NCBI RefSeq assembly: GCF_011682045.1
Contig: NZ_VVIW01000001.1
Span: forward strand, 124,001 to 188,000
From: Massilia aquatica
GTDB lineage: Bacteria; Pseudomonadota; Gammaproteobacteria; Burkholderiales; Burkholderiaceae_D
Length of the DNA: 64,000 bases
Reading direction: 5' to 3'
The notes under the pieces are model-generated. The model saw only the letters and a list, made by a program, of their open reading frames with translations. It was not told where the DNA came from and did no database searches. The translations under genes and the position numbers were made by a program. This document shows positions 63,416 to 64,000 of this stretch, one piece after another. The stretch's first letter is position 1. Each line of letters begins with the position of its first letter.

Positions 63416-63945
63416 TGAGCACGCAGCCGGCCAGCACGGAACAGGTCTGGGCCTGGCTGGGCGAGGTCAGCGACCCCGAGATCCCGGTGATCTCGGTCGT
63501 GGACCTCGGCATCGTGCGCGCCGTGGACTGGGACGACGCCACGTGCGTCGTCACCATCACGCCGACCTATTCGGGTTGCCCGGCGATGCAGGTCATCGCC
63601 GACTCGGTGAAGGACGCGCTGCATGGCCATGGCGTGCTTGATGTGCGGCTGGTGAACCAGCTTTCGCCGGCGTGGACCACCGACTGGATGAGCGAGGCCG
63701 GCAAGCTCGCCCTGAAAGGCTACGGCATTGCGCCGCCGGCGCAGCAGGTGATCGATATCAGTGGACTGCGCAGCGTCCTGCATACAGGCGTCAAGCGCGG
63801 CGCGGCGCCGAAGCTGATCGTGATCTGCCCCAATTGCGGTTCTGGCCATACGGAGCTGACCAGCCAATTCGGCTCGACGCCGTGCAAGGCGCTCTACAAG
63901 TGCCTGGACTGCCGCGAACCTTTCGACTATTTCAAGTGCCACTAA
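63415..63945 (+). CDS. paaD: Phenylacetate degradation protein PaaD (iron-sulfur assembly type)
   Basis: 176 residues. MIP18/DUF59 domain first (SDPEIPVISVVDLGIVRAV, YSGCPAMQVIADSV), then a C-terminal zinc-ribbon-like part (CPNCGSGH; CLDCREPFDYFKC). It is needed for epoxidase activity, probably cluster assembly for PaaE. ATG 63415 chosen because it overlaps paaC (TAATG). Confidence 0.96.
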   Translation: MSTQPASTEQVWAWLGEVSDPEIPVISVVDLGIVRAVDWDDATCVVTITPTYSGCPAMQVIADSVKDALHGHGVLDVRLVNQLSPAWTTDWMSEAGKLALKGYGIAPPAQQVIDISGLRSVLHTGVKRGAAPKLIVICPNCGSGHTELTSQFGSTPCKALYKCLDCREPFDYFKCH

Positions 63946-63953
63946 GGCAGACT

Positions 63954-64000
63954 ATGAGCAAATTCTACCCACTGACCGTCGCCAGGGTGCGCAACGAAAC
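63954..64000 (+). CDS. paaE: PaaE reductase, first codons only
   Basis: ATG at 63954, 9 bp after paaD, starts MSKFYPLTVARVRNE and is cut by the window edge. Position and N-terminus match PaaE, the ferredoxin-NADP reductase-type subunit of the epoxidase complex. Confidence 0.85.
   Translation, partial: MSKFYPLTVARVRNE

Overview
The window is high-GC bacterial DNA, densely packed, with many 1-4 bp ATGA/GTGA gene overlaps. Gene content (five-step hut pathway with HutF and HutG, PaaX-controlled paa operon, TakP-like TRAP binding proteins, DarP/PmbA pair) fits a betaproteobacterium, most likely Oxalobacteraceae (Massilia/Duganella/Janthinobacterium relatives). That placement is inference from gene content only; no rRNA or tRNA gene was seen.

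Layout. 1-1573: an edge-truncated membrane sensor with an NMT1-type binding domain and a PAS domain, carrying an exact 69-bp tandem duplication in its signal-peptide region. 1674-15934: histidine catabolism (hutC, then hutU-H-G-F-D-I behind a HutC-type operator), split by an alkylation-repair pair (ada plus a 2OG-Fe(II) oxygenase), a RAYT transposase flanked by inverted REP palindromes, and a periplasmic amidohydrolase; a fused OpuB-like binding protein/permease follows. 15935-18780: a candidate C-rich small RNA, an acetyltransferase, a DMT transporter, a DUF962 protein and a hypoxanthine-DNA glycosylase. 18770-19041: a vapB antitoxin with its operator, but only the first codons of vapC. 19134-24472: the most notable region, an apparently undescribed RiPP locus with two paralogous 58-residue precursors, each followed by a hairpin, then a graspetide-type ATP-grasp ligase, an SDH/ClpP-like serine protease, a MauE-like membrane protein, a TlpA/MauD-like CxxC protein and an ABC exporter, the last five translationally coupled. 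24469-36858: PhoD phosphatase, an isochorismatase-fold protein, a transglutaminase/TPR lipoprotein, an HDOD protein, an AAG-type DNA glycosylase, a chemoreceptor, a KamA-like radical SAM enzyme, a Cache protein, an MFS transporter and a sorbosone-dehydrogenase-like lipoprotein. 36855-41988: a cytochrome oxidase cluster (subunit II with cytochrome c domain, fused subunit I-III) and accessory cytochromes. 42066-46746: FAA-family hydrolase, a cyanovirin-N/heme-motif secreted protein, a class III aminotransferase and a CMD-family protein that share a perfect 19-bp palindrome. 46747-49250: a sparse accessory patch of hypothetical genes with a decayed paralogue tail. 49297-54133: housekeeping genes (reductase-like protein, esterase, mog, darP, pmbA) with a third REP copy. 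54322-60093: two TakP-like TRAP binding proteins without permeases, a double thioredoxin-fold protein, ompW with a perfect FNR box, an M14 peptidase, a GFA-family protein and a DUF2442 protein. 60186-64000: paaX and the start of the phenylacetate operon paaABCDE, cut by the window edge.

How genes work together. Hut converts histidine to glutamate with release of ammonia, then formate. The paa genes encode the ring-epoxidising monooxygenase of phenylacetyl-CoA catabolism. In the RiPP locus the ligase would crosslink the precursor cores, the CxxC/MauE pair would handle their two conserved cysteines, the protease would remove the leader and the ABC protein would export the product; these roles are inferred.
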